A stretch of DNA of 64,000 nt from Burkholderiales bacterium (GTDB lineage: Bacteria; Pseudomonadota; Gammaproteobacteria; Burkholderiales; JAEUOS01). Location: positions 62,001-126,000 of the forward strand of contig JAEUOR010000010.1 of assembly GCA_016790635.1 (NCBI GenBank). The letters are read 5' to 3'. The stretch's first letter is position 1; each line of letters starts with the position of its first letter. The notes beneath the pieces are model-generated. The model had not been told where the DNA came from. It ran no database searches and worked only from the letters and a program-made list of their open reading frames with translations. Of this stretch, positions 62,655-64,000 are shown piece by piece. The translations under genes and the position numbers were made by a program.

Positions 62655-64000
62655 GTGAAGACAACGCAGGTCGTGAGACAAGCCTGGCCGCTGGGGGCGA
62701 CTTTCGCCTGCGGGATGGCCTTGACCTGGCTGCTCGCAAGTGGTTTCGAGAGGACTTATGTTGAGCGGGCGCGCGAACACCTGCGCACCGAGGTGCGTGC
62801 CTTGTCCAACCGTGTCCAGACCCGGATCGAAGGCGACGCTGCCCTGGTTGGCACCATGGCGCAGGCGGTCGGGCAGCTGCGCGAAGACAAGCTGCGCGAC
62901 GCCGAGGGATGGAGGCACCTGGCCGCCGCGGTCGGCATGGGCGATATGCGCAGTGACATCGTCGGCTTTGGCGTGGTCGAACGGGATCCGGCCGGACGGT
63001 ACAGGGTGCTTCGCTTCGAAACGGCGAGCGCTTTGCCGGCACTTGCCAGCGGCATGGAACTGGCGGCGGAGCCGGCGCTTGTCGGTGCGCTCGGCCGTGC
63101 ATCTTCACGGCCGGGCGTGAGTCTCTCCGCAGAAATTTCCTATCCGTTGGGGGCGAAGCGGTTGGCGGCCGAGGCACGCGGCTTCGCGCTTGCGTCGCGC
63201 GTTGAACCGCAGGCAGCAGGAGGAGTGGAACGCGCCGTGGTGTTGCTGGTGCGCACTGACCTCTTCTTCATGAATATGTTCGGCGGCGTGGAGCCCGGCT
63301 TCGATTTCAGCTTGGTCGATCGCGGGTCTGCGGCCGGGTCGGACGTTGAACTGCACAAGCACCTGTCCGGCAGGCAGTCTGCCGGCAGCGAGGACTTTCA
63401 CAAGGTCGAGCGGGTCACAAGCTTCGGCGGTCGTATCTGGGCCTTGCAGGCGGGTGCACATGAACGCTACGCGATCGAGGAAAGCATGCATGCCCAGATG
63501 GTGTTGTGGGCCGGCGGGGCACTGGTGAGCCTATTGGCTGAGCTCTTGGTGCTGCTCCTGCAGCGCTCACGCGCTCGCGCGCTGGCGCTTGCGGGACGCA
63601 TGACTGCTGATCTGGAGCATAGCCGCGCGCGTTTTGAGCGCATGGTCGCCGGCACCCGCGATGGTGTCTGGGAGTTCGACGTAGGCGCCGGGCGGGCTCA
63701 CCTTTCGCCGCGCTTCATGGAACTCTTGGGCGCCTCGGCGAACGCCGCGGTGAAGCCGGCAACCTGGGTCATCGATCGCTCGCATCCCGAGGATCGTGCT
63801 GCGGCGTTGGCCGAGTTCCAGCGCGCGCACCACGTGGGGGGCGTCCTCGATCTTTCCCTGCGCATGCGGCTGGAAGACGAGGACTATCGCTGGTTTCGGG
63901 TGCGTGGGCGGGTTTTCGGTTCAGATCGCGCGGCGCGCATCGCCGGGTCGATGTCCGACGTCCATGACGAAAAGCAGGCGCGCCTGCGTGAAGCGCGGCA
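62655..64000 (+). CDS. membrane sensor protein with PAS domain, cut by the right edge
   Basis: The frame is open from a GTG at 62655 through the end, giving 448 residues so far. An N-terminal membrane helix (about 11-28), a large extracytoplasmic domain resembling CHASE sensors (about 30-280), a second helix (about 282-302), then a PAS_3-type domain (about 325-445, with WEFDVGAG and YRWFRVRGR). The output domain is not visible; kinase or GGDEF/EAL are both possible. The start is uncertain because GGGAG abuts the GTG; GTG at 62673 is an alternative. It is close behind the cyclase and may be cotranscribed. Confidence 0.7.
   Translation, partial: MKTTQVVRQAWPLGATFACGMALTWLLASGFERTYVERAREHLRTEVRALSNRVQTRIEGDAALVGTMAQAVGQLREDKLRDAEGWRHLAAAVGMGDMRSDIVGFGVVERDPAGRYRVLRFETASALPALASGMELAAEPALVGALGRASSRPGVSLSAEISYPLGAKRLAAEARGFALASRVEPQAAGGVERAVVLLVRTDLFFMNMFGGVEPGFDFSLVDRGSAAGSDVELHKHLSGRQSAGSEDFHKVERVTSFGGRIWALQAGAHERYAIEESMHAQMVLWAGGALVSLLAELLVLLLQRSRARALALAGRMTADLEHSRARFERMVAGTRDGVWEFDVGAGRAHLSPRFMELLGASANAAVKPATWVIDRSHPEDRAAALAEFQRAHHVGGVLDLSLRMRLEDEDYRWFRVRGRVFGSDRAARIAGSMSDVHDEKQARLREAR

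Noticed and set aside
1..64000. Mobile elements, CRISPR arrays or prophage genes
   Set aside because: I saw no transposase or integrase, no regularly spaced repeats and no break in gene order; the only long duplication is the flagellin pair.

Overview
This GC-rich window is almost entirely a flagellar and motility supercluster from a motile Gram-negative bacterium. The best fit is a betaproteobacterium. Reasons are the FlhDC master regulator next to motAB, the P- and L-ring genes, a FliA/FlgM sigma-28 circuit, short flagellins of about 280 residues, CheV and CheZ sequence, and FlhF/FlhG together with FlhDC. The family cannot be named from sequence alone. I see no rRNA, CRISPR array, insertion sequence or phage genes, and the gene order is coherent, so this looks like ordinary chromosome.

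Layout. 1-4140: a SulP-type permease cut by the left edge, a PaiB-like flavin protein, a TadA deaminase fused in frame to a haloalkane dehalogenase, an LD-carboxypeptidase and the initiator tRNA. 4150-4680: a terminator, a possible small RNA or attenuated leader, and a small Cys-rich protein. 4814-15504 (minus strand): fliF-G-H-I-J-K and fliL-M-N-O-P-Q-R, with fliE divergent. 16048-22228 (minus): ycgR, fliT, fliS, fliD, flaG and two flagellin genes. 22699-30541 (plus): flhDC, motAB, cheV, a damaged cheZ, cheA and a chemoreceptor. 30933-37296 (plus): flhB-A-F-G and fliA. 37381-41424: a PAS/GAF histidine kinase, its probable response regulator, and a second regulator at the end of the flgM-flgN operon. 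41417-53422: flgN, flgM and flgA (minus) divergent from flgBCDEFGHIJKL (plus). 53452-64000: a c-di-GMP and phosphorelay block with a GGDEF-EAL response regulator, a 1476-residue hybrid kinase, a degenerate receiver, a diguanylate cyclase and the start of a PAS sensor protein.

How it works together. FlhDC should switch on the hook-basal-body and export genes. FliA, held by FlgM until the hook is complete, should then switch on late genes. I read three good sigma-28 promoters by eye: before flgM, before one flagellin, and before the degenerate receiver at 60620. The third places the receiver, hybrid kinase and GGDEF-EAL operon in the late flagellar regulon. The c-di-GMP made or degraded there could feed back on the motor through the PilZ protein YcgR.

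Main oddities: the TadA-dehalogenase fusion with a strong internal start, cheZ reduced to its catalytic and CheY-binding C-terminus, FlhG without a P-loop, FlhB with NPQH at the autocleavage site, two flagellin genes with different promoters (one with a long structured leader), stacked hairpins after both flagellin genes, and a chemotaxis set that lacks cheW, cheY, cheR and cheB within the window.
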